NCBI GenBank assembly: GCA_029059705.1
Contig: JAIDVM010000014.1
Span: 1-64,000, forward strand
Origin: Clostridia bacterium
Lineage (GTDB): Bacteria > Bacillota > Clostridia > Christensenellales > Borkfalkiaceae
Reading direction: 5' to 3'
DNA: 64,000 bases
Shown here: positions 1 to 7,780 of the stretch, one piece after another
How positions within the stretch are numbered: position 1 is the stretch's first letter
Layout: each line of letters opens with the position of its first letter
The notes under the pieces: generated by a model
Told to the model about the DNA's origin: nothing
Database searches by the model: none
What the model saw: the letters and a program-made list of their open reading frames with translations, nothing else
Program-made: the position numbers and the translations under genes

Positions 1-25
1 AATTTTCCAGCTGTACTTTATTCAT
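1..25 (-). CDS. start of an unidentified gene running off the left edge
   Basis: On the minus strand an ATG (complement of 23-25) opens a frame reading MNKVQLEN before the window ends. It is supported by a good promoter (71-99) and by the repeat cassette (44-140) directly upstream, which in its second copy at 15663 also precedes a gene start. No strong Shine-Dalgarno is visible (a TTCGGGA lies nearby). Only eight residues are visible, so no function can be given; other start codons further left are possible. Confidence 0.4.
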
Positions 26-43
26 ATTTTTCCCGAATTTATG

Positions 44-140
44 CGTAAAATTACTGTTTATCGTACAATCATTATAACAAAACCACAATAAAAAAGCAAG
101 AAGAGCTAGAATATCTGCTCCTTGCTTTTATCCCTATGAA
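44..140 (-). repeat. terminator-promoter-leader cassette, copy A
   Basis: Reading on the minus strand from 140 to 44, this stretch aligns over its full length with 15663-15761. The shared blocks are TTCATAGGGATAAA at the start, CTTGCTTTTTT with TTGT in the middle, and TACGATAAACAGTAATTT with ACG at the end. Between the first and middle block is a stem-loop (AAAAGCAAG plus GAGC against GCTC-TT-CTTGCTTTT) followed by a T tract. The -35 of a promoter overlaps the T tract, and the last conserved block would be the beginning of the 5' UTR. The hairpin bases differ from copy B while pairing is kept. Confidence 0.8.
71..99 (-). promoter_or_regulatory. sigma-A promoter of the left-edge gene
   Basis: On the minus strand TTGCTT (complement of 94-99), a 17-base spacer and TATAAT (complement of 71-76). 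Transcription would start near 64, about 40 bases before the ATG at 25. The -35 hexamer is part of the T tract following the cassette hairpin. Confidence 0.65.
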
Positions 141-176
141 ATACAGCGTTAAAAGCGGCTTTTTTCTTTCATTTTG

Positions 177-205
177 TTGACATTAAACCGCGCTTATTAT
201 ATAAT
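177..205 (+). promoter_or_regulatory. consensus sigma-A promoter for ftsA-ftsZ
   Basis: TTGACA (177-182), 17-base spacer, TATAAT (200-205): an exact match to the vegetative consensus with optimal spacing. Start site expected near 212, giving a roughly 29-base leader with CGGAG (225-229) ahead of the ATG at 241. Confidence 0.85.
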
Positions 206-240
206 AGTGTCACATAAAAATTTTCGGAGCCTGTTTTTAT

Positions 241-1362
241 ATGCGCAGAAATTACGTTGCCGTTCTCGACGTCCGCTCTTCGGACGTCACTGCCGTCGTC
301 GGCGAACGCGGCGTCAACAACACTTTCATAATAAAACACAAAACAACCTGCGCTTACGACGGCTATGCCGAAGGCGAGCTGTTGGACGTAAACGGGTTTT
401 GTTCCGCCGTCTGCGAGGCGGTTAAAAGCACCCTTTCGGCGGCTTCGGGAATTAAAACTTTTTACGTTGGCGTTCCGGGCGAGTTTTTACAGCTCGTAAA
501 CGTGGACAAGTCCGTTTCGTTCAATTCGGCAAAGAGGATAACCCGCGGCGACGTCGAAGCTTTGGTTGCGTCGGCAACTCCCGCCGACGACGAAAAGTGG
601 AGGGTAATCCGCCATAGTTGCCTTTATTACGTGCTTTCGGACAAGCGCCGTTTAATCGACCCCGTAGGTTTGGTAAGCGAAAGTCTTTTGGGTAAATTCG
701 GCTTTTTCAAATGCTCAAACGCGTTCGTCGGTTGCCTTATGGACGCCTTCAAGCGGTTCAGGGAAATAACAAGCGTCAACTTAATTCCGATAAATCAGGC
801 TGAGGCAATGTATTTAATCGAGCCCGAAAAGCGCGACGAGTGCGCCGTTTTGTTCGATTTCGGCTTCATTTCTTCAACCTACAGCGTAATTTGCGGCAAC
901 GGCTTAATGTACAGCGAAGCGTTTTCGCTCGGCATAGGTCATATAGCCGCCCTCTTAATGTCTGATTTGGATATCCCTTACGAGGTGGCTTTAAAGTTCC
1001 TTTCAAAGGTAAATTTAAACGCAAAAGAAAAGCTTTCTTCAACAGAGGAGTGCGTTTTCGAAGGCAAAACCTACGAATTTTCCGCAATTGCGTTAAGGGA
1101 TAAAATAAGGGAAGGGCTTGACGGCGTTTGCGAAACGATAGAAGCGTGCACGCAAAGCTTTACGGGCAGAAATACCGAAGGCAAGCCGCTTTTTATCACG
1201 GGCGAAGGCATAAACGCGGTGCGCGGCACGGCGGAGCATATCTCGGGCAGGCTCGTTAAGAGCGTGGAGGTAATCGCGCCAAACGTTCCCTATTACGACA
1301 AACCGCAGTTTTCGTCGCTTTTCAGCTTGCTGAACGCTGCGCTTTGCGACAAAAATTCATAA
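241..1362 (+). CDS. ftsA: FtsA-like cell-division protein, short and divergent
   Basis: A 373-residue actin-fold protein placed directly before ftsZ, the usual position of ftsA. FtsA normally tethers FtsZ filaments to the membrane and recruits the divisome. The general FtsA outline is recognisable: an N-terminal VAVLDVRSSDVTAVVGE strand-loop-strand, a VNLIPINQAEAMYL segment, DFGFISSTYSV near residue 206 in place of the usual D-x-G-x-x-T phosphate-binding loop, a GIGHIAALLMSDL helix and a FITGEGINAVRG loop. It ends right after the core (FSSLFSLLNAAL), with no linker and no amphipathic C-terminal helix, and is shorter than the usual 400-420 residues. The family assignment rests on position plus these motifs; whether it binds ATP or membrane is uncertain. 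Confidence 0.75.
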   Translation: MRRNYVAVLDVRSSDVTAVVGERGVNNTFIIKHKTTCAYDGYAEGELLDVNGFCSAVCEAVKSTLSAASGIKTFYVGVPGEFLQLVNVDKSVSFNSAKRITRGDVEALVASATPADDEKWRVIRHSCLYYVLSDKRRLIDPVGLVSESLLGKFGFFKCSNAFVGCLMDAFKRFREITSVNLIPINQAEAMYLIEPEKRDECAVLFDFGFISSTYSVICGNGLMYSEAFSLGIGHIAALLMSDLDIPYEVALKFLSKVNLNAKEKLSSTEECVFEGKTYEFSAIALRDKIREGLDGVCETIEACTQSFTGRNTEGKPLFITGEGINAVRGTAEHISGRLVKSVEVIAPNVPYYDKPQFSSLFSLLNAALCDKNS

Positions 1363-1407
1363 ATTTATAAATAGAGAGAAAAAATTTTCTTTTAACGGAG
1401 GTTAAAA

Positions 1408-2721
1408 ATGTTTAACGATTTGGGCGGCAATAGCGAAAACGTCATCACCGGAAGAGCTAAAATAAAAGTAATCGGCGTCGGCGGCGCGGGTAACAACGCG
1501 GTCAACAGAATGTTGAGCGCGGGCATAACCAGCGCGGAATATTACGTAGTCAATACCGACAGCCAGATTCTCGCGCTTTCCGCATGCGAAAATAAAATCC
1601 AGATAGGCACCACTCTTACGAAAGGTCTCGGCGCGGGCGCCGACCCCGAAATAGGCAGAGCGGCGGCGGAAGAAAGCAAGGACGTCCTTACCGAAGCGGT
1701 TAAGGGAACCGACCTTTTGTTTATAACCGCGGGCATGGGCGGCGGTACGGGTACCGGCGCGGCTCCCGTAATCGCAAAAATCGCAAGGGATATGAAAATC
1801 CTCACTGTTGCGGTAGTAACCGAGCCTTTCAGCTTCGAGGGCAGAAAGAGAATGGAAAACACCGCAAAGGGGCTTGATAACCTTAAAAAATACGTCGATA
1901 CGTTAATAGTTATTCCCAACGACAAAATCCGCACGGTTGTTGCAAAAAGCACGCCTATGGCGGAGGCTTTGCGCGTTGCCGACGACATTTTAAAGCAGGG
2001 CATAAAGGGCATTGCCGAATTAATCGTAAATCCCTCGCTCATAAACCTCGACTTTGCCGACGTTAAAACCATTTTAAAGGACAAGGGCATAGCTCACCTC
2101 GGCGTGGGCGTTGCCAAGGGCGACAACAGAATTATAGAAGCCGTCCGCGTTGCTGTAAACAGCCCGCTTCTTGAAACGACTATCGAGGGCGCTCGCGGCG
2201 TAATTTTAAACGTTGTGGGCGGACAAGACCTCACGTTTGACGAGGTTGCCGACGCTGCCGAGCTTGTAAAGAGCGTGGTTGACGCCTCCGCGAACATAAT
2301 TTTCGGCGCGCGTATCGACCCCAACGTGCAGGACGAGGTTGAAATAACGGTAATCGCGACGGGCTTCCCCGGTTACGACAACCGCCGCGAAGAGGAGCAA
2401 AAACGCGCGTATAACAACGGCGCGCTCTACGACAACGGCAATTACGGTGGCGGAAATTACGGCAACGGCTATCCCAGAATGTCCGTAAACCAGCCTTATT
2501 ATCCTCCCCAGCAGCCCGCGGCCCCCCAGCCTTATCAGCGCCCCGTTCAGCCTGTGCAACCCGTGCAACCCGTTCAACCGGTTCAGCAGCCCGCGCCCCA
2601 GCAGTATATCCCGCCCCGCGGCGCCGAGCCCGAAAGGGAGATAGAAAGACCTATCGATAAATCCTTGCCCAAATTCGTTGAAAAACTCCGCAACATCGGC
2701 AAGAAAAATAATAACGATTAA
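1408..2721 (+). CDS. ftsZ: cell-division GTPase FtsZ
   Basis: Tubulin-like GTPase that forms the Z ring. VIGVGGAGNNAVNRM at the N-terminus binds nucleotide, the tubulin signature GGGTGTG is near residues 111-117, and NLDFADVKTIL is the synergy (T7) loop that completes the GTPase site of the next subunit. The globular core ends around residue 325 and is followed by a long Tyr/Asn/Pro-rich linker including a tandem PVQ repeat (about residues 380-395), then a basic C-terminal peptide SLPKFVEKLRNIGKK matching the FtsA/SepF/EzrA-binding tail. AACGGAGG 7 bases before the ATG fixes the start. It lies 45 bases after ftsA and shares its promoter. A terminator hairpin follows at 2733. Confidence 0.98.
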   Translation: MFNDLGGNSENVITGRAKIKVIGVGGAGNNAVNRMLSAGITSAEYYVVNTDSQILALSACENKIQIGTTLTKGLGAGADPEIGRAAAEESKDVLTEAVKGTDLLFITAGMGGGTGTGAAPVIAKIARDMKILTVAVVTEPFSFEGRKRMENTAKGLDNLKKYVDTLIVIPNDKIRTVVAKSTPMAEALRVADDILKQGIKGIAELIVNPSLINLDFADVKTILKDKGIAHLGVGVAKGDNRIIEAVRVAVNSPLLETTIEGARGVILNVVGGQDLTFDEVADAAELVKSVVDASANIIFGARIDPNVQDEVEITVIATGFPGYDNRREEEQKRAYNNGALYDNGNYGGGNYGNGYPRMSVNQPYYPPQQPAAPQPYQRPVQPVQPVQPVQPVQQPAPQQYIPPRGAEPEREIERPIDKSLPKFVEKLRNIGKKNNND

Positions 2722-2732
2722 TAATTAAATAA

Positions 2733-2768
2733 AAGAAAAGCGTGCACGTTTCCGTGCACGCTTTTCTT
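2733..2768. terminator. bidirectional terminator between ftsZ and spoVG
   Basis: Perfect 16-bp stem (AAGAAAAGCGTGCACG against its complement) with a four-base loop TTTC. Runs of A on one side and T on the other let it serve both converging genes. Confidence 0.85.
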
Positions 2769-2811
2769 GTTGAATTCAGTATTAATTTAACTCACGAGAA
2801 AACCAAATGAC

Positions 2812-3075
2812 TTATTTTTTAAGTTCGTCATAGTAAGCCGTAAGGATTGCTTGTTTCAAATTTTCTCGGGTCTCGGTATTTAGCGGATGCGCAATATCCT
2901 TATATTCGCCATCATTAGTTTTTCTGCTGGGCATTGCAATAAACGCGCCGTCCGGTGAATCGATAACTTTGATGTCATGCACTACAAAGCAATCGTCAAT
3001 GGTAATCGAAGCCACCGCTTTAAGTTTATTGTCCTCCTTGTTAACTAACCTGATTCGTACATCTGAGATTTTCAT
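2812..3075 (-). CDS. spoVG: SpoVG family RNA/DNA-binding regulator
   Basis: 87-residue protein with the conserved SpoVG core: [11 protein letters not shown], a [22 protein letters not shown] segment and the closing [19 protein letters not shown] helix. SpoVG proteins bind nucleic acid and influence septation, sporulation and gene expression in Bacillota. The length is typical. GGAAGGTGA precedes the ATG. It is monocistronic, convergent with ftsZ, and has its own promoter at 3110-3138. Its presence points to Bacillota but does not prove that the organism sporulates. Confidence 0.95.
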   Translation of the reverse strand: MKISDVRIRLVNKEDNKLKAVASITIDDCFVVHDIKVIDSPDGAFIAMPSRKTNDGEYKDIAHPLNTETRENLKQAILTAYYDELKK

Positions 3076-3109
3076 GGTTCACCTTCCAGATAATACTTTC
3101 ATTACTTAC

Positions 3110-3138
3110 ATTGTATAATAAAAGATTTGTAATTTCAA
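3110..3138 (-). promoter_or_regulatory. promoter of spoVG
   Basis: Minus-strand TTGAAA (complement of 3133-3138), 17-base spacer, TACAAT (complement of 3110-3115), ending 35 bases upstream of the start codon. The elements look like sigma-A rather than sigma-H. Confidence 0.7.
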
Positions 3139-3222
3139 TAAAAATTTGAAAAATTTTTTATGTTTTTTTCTAAAATTTTCAATTTTCGTGCTATTTCGTC
3201 ATAAATTTTAATAAAATTTAAT

Positions 3223-4545
3223 ATGCAGAAAAGGATTTGGGAAAATTTAAGCAGTTTTTATTTAATAGGCATAGGCGGGGTAAGCATGAGCGGACTTGCA
3301 AAATTTTTACTCGCCAAGGGCAAAACCGTTGCGGGCAGCGACGCGTGCGCGGGCGATTACACCGCCGAGCTTATAAAATCGGGAATTAAAGTAAGCGTTG
3401 GCAACGTTTCCGAAAGTATCGCGGCTTACGACGCGGTAATTTACACCGACGCGATAAGGGAAGACAACCGCCAGCTTGCCGAAGCGAAAAGCCTTAAAAA
3501 AACTATATTCTCGCGCGGGCAGTTTTTATACGAAGTCAGCCGCACGTTTAAAACTGTCGTCGCAGTTTCGGGTTGTCACGGCAAAACTACCTGCACGGCA
3601 ATGCTTGCGCATATATTCTCCGCGGCAAACAAGCAATTCTGCGCGCATATCGGCGGCAGGGATAAAACGTTTTCCAACACTTATTATTGTGGAAATTCCT
3701 ATTTTTTAACCGAAGCGTGCGAATATAAAAAGAATTTCCTTTTGTTAAAGCCAGATATCGGCGTGGTGCTCAATTCCGACGCCGACCATCTGGAATGCTA
3801 CGGCAACAAAGAAAATTTAACAGCCGCCTACCGTCAGTTTTTGTCGGGCGCGGGAGTTTCCGTCGCTCCTTTCGGCGACAAGGTCGCGGGCGGAATAACC
3901 TTCGGTTACAGCAAAAACGCCGATTATCACGCAAAAAACGTAAAATCAATCGGCGGCTTTTACAGCTTTACGGCGTGCGAGGGCGCAAGCGAACTCGGCA
4001 GCATAAAGCTTTCCGTCTACGGCAAACACAACGTTTTAAACGCGCTTGCGGCAATTGCGGTTGCCCGTTCCGCGGGCATACCCTTCAACCTTGCAAAGGA
4101 GGGAATAACAGCCTTTTCGGGTGTGGAGCGCAGGTTCGAAATAATAGGCACGGTAAACGGCGCGCCTGTTATCGCGGATTACGCCCATCACCCCAACGAA
4201 TTGCGCGCAACCATAAAAACCGCAAAAAAGTTGACCTCGGGCAGGCTTTTCGTCGTGTTCCAGCCGCACACCTATTCGCGCACAAAAAATCTGTTTAAAG
4301 ACTTCGTTAAAGCGCTTTCTCCGTTAAACAATCTGTTAATTTACCGCACGTTTGCCGCCCGTGAATACTTCGACGACGCGGGCAGCGCGCTTACGCTTTC
4401 GCAAAGCCTTAAAAAATCGAAATACGCCGACGACCCGCTGAGTTTAAGCGATTATTTTTCGCTCGCAAAGCAAGGGGATACCGTGCTCGTTCTCGGCGCG
4501 GGCGATATCTACGATATCGCAAAGTCCGTTCTCAAAACAATTTAA
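3223..4545 (+). CDS. murC: UDP-N-acetylmuramate--L-alanine ligase
   Basis: Cytoplasmic Mur ligase adding L-Ala to UDP-MurNAc with ATP in peptidoglycan precursor synthesis. The N-terminal Rossmann loop GIGGVSMSGLAKFL, the P-loop GCHGKTTCTAML, the carbamoylated-Lys region EACEYKKNFL, a DADHLECYG metal/nucleotide segment and FQPHTYSRTK in the C-terminal domain are in family order. The 440-residue length is normal. There is no clear Shine-Dalgarno: the preceding bases are very AT-rich, so the mRNA may have a very short leader. It sits between ftsZ and ftsK in an envelope/division cluster. Confidence 0.95.
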   Translation: MQKRIWENLSSFYLIGIGGVSMSGLAKFLLAKGKTVAGSDACAGDYTAELIKSGIKVSVGNVSESIAAYDAVIYTDAIREDNRQLAEAKSLKKTIFSRGQFLYEVSRTFKTVVAVSGCHGKTTCTAMLAHIFSAANKQFCAHIGGRDKTFSNTYYCGNSYFLTEACEYKKNFLLLKPDIGVVLNSDADHLECYGNKENLTAAYRQFLSGAGVSVAPFGDKVAGGITFGYSKNADYHAKNVKSIGGFYSFTACEGASELGSIKLSVYGKHNVLNALAAIAVARSAGIPFNLAKEGITAFSGVERRFEIIGTVNGAPVIADYAHHPNELRATIKTAKKLTSGRLFVVFQPHTYSRTKNLFKDFVKALSPLNNLLIYRTFAAREYFDDAGSALTLSQSLKKSKYADDPLSLSDYFSLAKQGDTVLVLGAGDIYDIAKSVLKTI

Positions 4546-4572
4546 AAACCGTAAATAACCGCCGTCATTTTG

Positions 4573-4601
4573 TTGTTATTTTTTTTAATAAATGTTATAA
4601 T
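4573..4601 (+). promoter_or_regulatory. promoter of ftsK
   Basis: TTGTTA (4573-4578), 17-base T-rich spacer, TATAAT (4596-4601), about 45 bases ahead of the ftsK start. Confidence 0.7.
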
Positions 4602-4642
4602 GCAATATGTATAAATATATTGTTTAACTCGCTTTTCGGAGA

Positions 4643-7600
4643 ATGACGGTGAAGGATAAAAATAACGGTAAAGAAAGAAAAACTTCATATATTTTCACGC
4701 GCGAAACCTTTGGCATGACGACGCTTTTATTCTGCGCCGTGGTTTTAATAATGCTTTTAACGCGCAATCTCGTGTTTGCGGACATAGGCAGCGCAATATG
4801 CACCTTTATGTACGGAACGTTCGGCTACGGCAGCTATTTGGTGCTTGCGGCGTTAAGCTATCTCGGCATATGGCTCGCGTTTGAAAAAAAGGTAAAAATC
4901 TCGTTTTTGCGCGCCTTGTGGATTTCGCTCACGCTGCTTTGCGTATTCATGCTCGCGCACGCCGCAACCACGGCAACCTATGTCATGGACGGCTACGGCA
5001 AATACATTTCCGACTGTTACGTAAACGCGGCAAAAGGCTGGTCGGGCTATACGGGCGGCGGCGTAATTTCCGCAATTCTGGTCTATCCCGTCGCAAAATA
5101 TCTCACTTTTATCGGCGCTTATATAATTTTCTCGGTTTTAACCGTTTTATTCGGCTATCTCACGTTCCTTTCGTTTAAAGGAAGAAAGGGCGCGGCAAAT
5201 AAGGCGACGGTAAACGTTCAAACCGAAAATGTAACCGCACAGCAACAGCAAAGCGTTGCTCAGCCCGTCGTTGAAGAACACGTTTCGGAAGCTCCCGCGC
5301 AGTATGCGCCCACGCACGCTCCCGCATATTCCGAAGAACCCGCGGCAAACGCAAACGACTTGTCGCAAAAGAACCTCGGCAGAAAAATTCTGTTCGAAAA
5401 CGGCGAATTTGCCGCCGAAAGCTACCGCAGAAATATGATTTTTAACGAAAGCTCATACTTCAACCGTCCCCAAGCGCCCCTCGCGAGCGAAGAGGACTAT
5501 TTGCGCAGCTTTACCGAAGGCGGAGCAAAAACCGACGTGCCTAAAAACGGCTACACCGAAAGCTATCAGCAAGAGGTTTACGATTCCCCCGCAAACTCCG
5601 CGCCAGTCAATTATGTTTACGACGAAAAGCCCGCAACCGAGTTCGGCAATTACGAAGACAATTATAACAATAACTCATATAACGAGCCTTATTCGCCCCC
5701 TTACGAGCAGCCCGCCGTGCCGCCCGTATACGAGCAAAAGCCCGAACCTTATCAGCCTGTAAGCTACGGCAACGCGGAGGACGATTATCCAGAATATACC
5801 GAAGGGGAGGAGTATAAGCCCAACGTTTACGGACAGGCTCCCGAAGCTCCTTACCGTTCCGAACGCATCGAAGAAGCTCCCGCAGAACCCGTAAACGAAA
5901 TAAGAAACGTGGGCTTTGGCGACCGTGAAGAACCCCGCAAAACGGAGGATATCCCCGCGGTAACCGACGAACAACCCTTTATGCGCCGCGAAAACCGCGC
6001 GGAGCAGCGGAGGAACAGCGAGCTGTTCGACAGCGACGAGCTTGACGACGAGGACGTGTTCGGCAGACCTTTAAGACGCGGCGCGCCCGAAGACTTGAAC
6101 GCGGGCGAACCCGTCCGCCGCACCGCGGAAGACCGCGCCCCCCGCGGCATACCCGAACAGCCGGGCATAACGGAAGAACGCCGCACCGTGCCTTTAAGAC
6201 CGGTAGAGCCGCCCAAACCCGCCGCGCCCGCGCAGCCCGCTCAAAGCGATGAGCCGCCCAAGCCCGAAGAAAAACCCAAACACATTTGGAAAAAGTACGT
6301 CCGTCCTTCCTTGGATTTGCTTGACGACTATCCCGAAAATTCCAACGTAAACACGGGCGAAATCGAGGACAACAAGCGCATAATAGTCGAATCCCTAGGC
6401 AGATACAGAATTGCTTCCGAGGTTTCAAACGTTACCATAGGCCCCGCAATTACGCGCTACGACGTAATTATTCAGGACAAAACCAAGGTTAAGGAAGCCT
6501 TAAAGTACCGCGACGCGATAGCAATGGAGCTAAGAAAGGACAACGTTACGGCTTACCTCAACTATACCAAGGGCGCGCTTTCGATAGAAGTTCCCAACAA
6601 CCGCCGCACGATTGTCGGGCTTAAAAGCATGCTCGCAAGCTCCAACTTTTTAAACAGCAAGCCGTACTCGCTCACGTTCGGGCTTGGTAAAAACGTCGAC
6701 GGCGACGTCGTTTGCCCCGACATAACCAAAATGCCCCACCTGCTTGTCGCGGGCACTACGGGCAGCGGTAAAAGTATCTGTTTAAGCGCGCTGCTCATAA
6801 GCTTGCTCTATAAATACGGCCCCGAAGAGCTTAGGTTAATTCTCGTTGACCCCAAACAGGTGGAATTCGTTTCCTACGACAAGCTGCCGCACTTAATGAT
6901 TAACGAAATTTTATACGAGTGCAACAAAGCAATAAAGGCTTTAAACTGGGCAATCAACGAAATGGAGCACCGCTACGCGCTGTTCAAGGAAATGACCGAA
7001 GCGGGCAGAGCAACCAAAACGCTCGACGAATACAACGCGCATCTTCCCGAGGGCGAAGAAAAACTGCCCAAAATCTTAATCGTCCTCGACGAGTTCGGCG
7101 ATTTGATGCTGCAAGCCAAAAAAGACATAGAAACGAGAATTATAAAGCTCGTTCAAAAGGCGCGCGCGGCGGGCATACATTTAATTCTCGCAACGCAGCG
7201 TCCCTCGGTCGACTGCATTACCGGTCTTATAAAGTCCAACCTTCCCACAAGAATAGGCTTTAAAGTAAACTCGTTCGACGACGCGAAAACCATTTTCGAC
7301 TTCGGCGGCGCCGAAAAGCTTTTGGGCAAGGGCGACTTGTATTACCGCTCGCCCGACGGCGCCGACCTTGCCAGAATTCAAGGTTGCTTCGTTGATACGC
7401 ACGAGGTGCAAAAAGTAACCGACTTCGTCAAAGCCAACAACGAAACGTATTTCGACCAAAGCGTTTCCGACTTTATCAACACCGTAGAGCAGGAGGAAAC
7501 GCCCGCCTCGCTTAGCAGCAGCGGCGACGGCGAAGAGGTAAACACCGACACCAAGATAGACGACACCTTTATAAAAGCCTTAAAATATTGCGTAACCTCA

Positions 7601-7780
7601 AACCAGGCGTCCGTTTCCATGATTCAGCGCCGTTTCCCCGTGGGCTATATAAAGGCGTGCAAAATTATCGACTGGATGGAAAAAATGAACTACGTAACCC
7701 AGTCCGAAGGCTCGAAACCGAGAAAAGTCTTGCTCTCGAAGGATGAGTTTTTAATGACGTTCGGAGACGTTGATGATTGA
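4643..7780 (+). CDS. ftsK: DNA translocase FtsK/SpoIIIE
   Basis: Membrane-anchored hexameric motor that pumps chromosomal DNA through the closing septum. The N-terminal 180 residues contain about four membrane segments; residues 185-550 are a Pro/Glu/Tyr-rich low-complexity linker, and the RecA-like motor follows with Walker A GTTGSGKS near residue 704 and Walker B KILIVLDEFGDLM near 813. The C-terminal gamma winged helix (SVSMIQRRFPVGYIKACKIIDWME) recognises chromosome orientation sequences. At 1045 residues it is longer than SpoIIIE because of the linker. The GGAG at 4638 leaves one base before ATG 4643 but seven before the in-frame GTG 4649, so translation more likely begins at GTG 4649. 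The end overlaps rimO. Confidence 0.95.
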   Translation: MTVKDKNNGKERKTSYIFTRETFGMTTLLFCAVVLIMLLTRNLVFADIGSAICTFMYGTFGYGSYLVLAALSYLGIWLAFEKKVKISFLRALWISLTLLCVFMLAHAATTATYVMDGYGKYISDCYVNAAKGWSGYTGGGVISAILVYPVAKYLTFIGAYIIFSVLTVLFGYLTFLSFKGRKGAANKATVNVQTENVTAQQQQSVAQPVVEEHVSEAPAQYAPTHAPAYSEEPAANANDLSQKNLGRKILFENGEFAAESYRRNMIFNESSYFNRPQAPLASEEDYLRSFTEGGAKTDVPKNGYTESYQQEVYDSPANSAPVNYVYDEKPATEFGNYEDNYNNNSYNEPYSPPYEQPAVPPVYEQKPEPYQPVSYGNAEDDYPEYTEGEEYKPNVYGQAPEAPYRSERIEEAPAEPVNEIRNVGFGDREEPRKTEDIPAVTDEQPFMRRENRAEQRRNSELFDSDELDDEDVFGRPLRRGAPEDLNAGEPVRRTAEDRAPRGIPEQPGITEERRTVPLRPVEPPKPAAPAQPAQSDEPPKPEEKPKHIWKKYVRPSLDLLDDYPENSNVNTGEIEDNKRIIVESLGRYRIASEVSNVTIGPAITRYDVIIQDKTKVKEALKYRDAIAMELRKDNVTAYLNYTKGALSIEVPNNRRTIVGLKSMLASSNFLNSKPYSLTFGLGKNVDGDVVCPDITKMPHLLVAGTTGSGKSICLSALLISLLYKYGPEELRLILVDPKQVEFVSYDKLPHLMINEILYECNKAIKALNWAINEMEHRYALFKEMTEAGRATKTLDEYNAHLPEGEEKLPKILIVLDEFGDLMLQAKKDIETRIIKLVQKARAAGIHLILATQRPSVDCITGLIKSNLPTRIGFKVNSFDDAKTIFDFGGAEKLLGKGDLYYRSPDGADLARIQGCFVDTHEVQKVTDFVKANNETYFDQSVSDFINTVEQEETPASLSSSGDGEEVNTDTKIDDTFIKALKYCVTSNQASVSMIQRRFPVGYIKACKIIDWMEKMNYVTQSEGSKPRKVLLSKDEFLMTFGDVDD

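Noticed and set aside
1542-2577. Long minus-strand frames antisense to ftsZ
   Set aside because: They mirror the strong codon bias of ftsZ, lack ribosome binding sites and resemble no family.
2545-2590. Tandem repeat in ftsZ as a possible CRISPR or minisatellite
   Set aside because: It is an in-frame PVQ repeat inside the ftsZ C-terminal linker.
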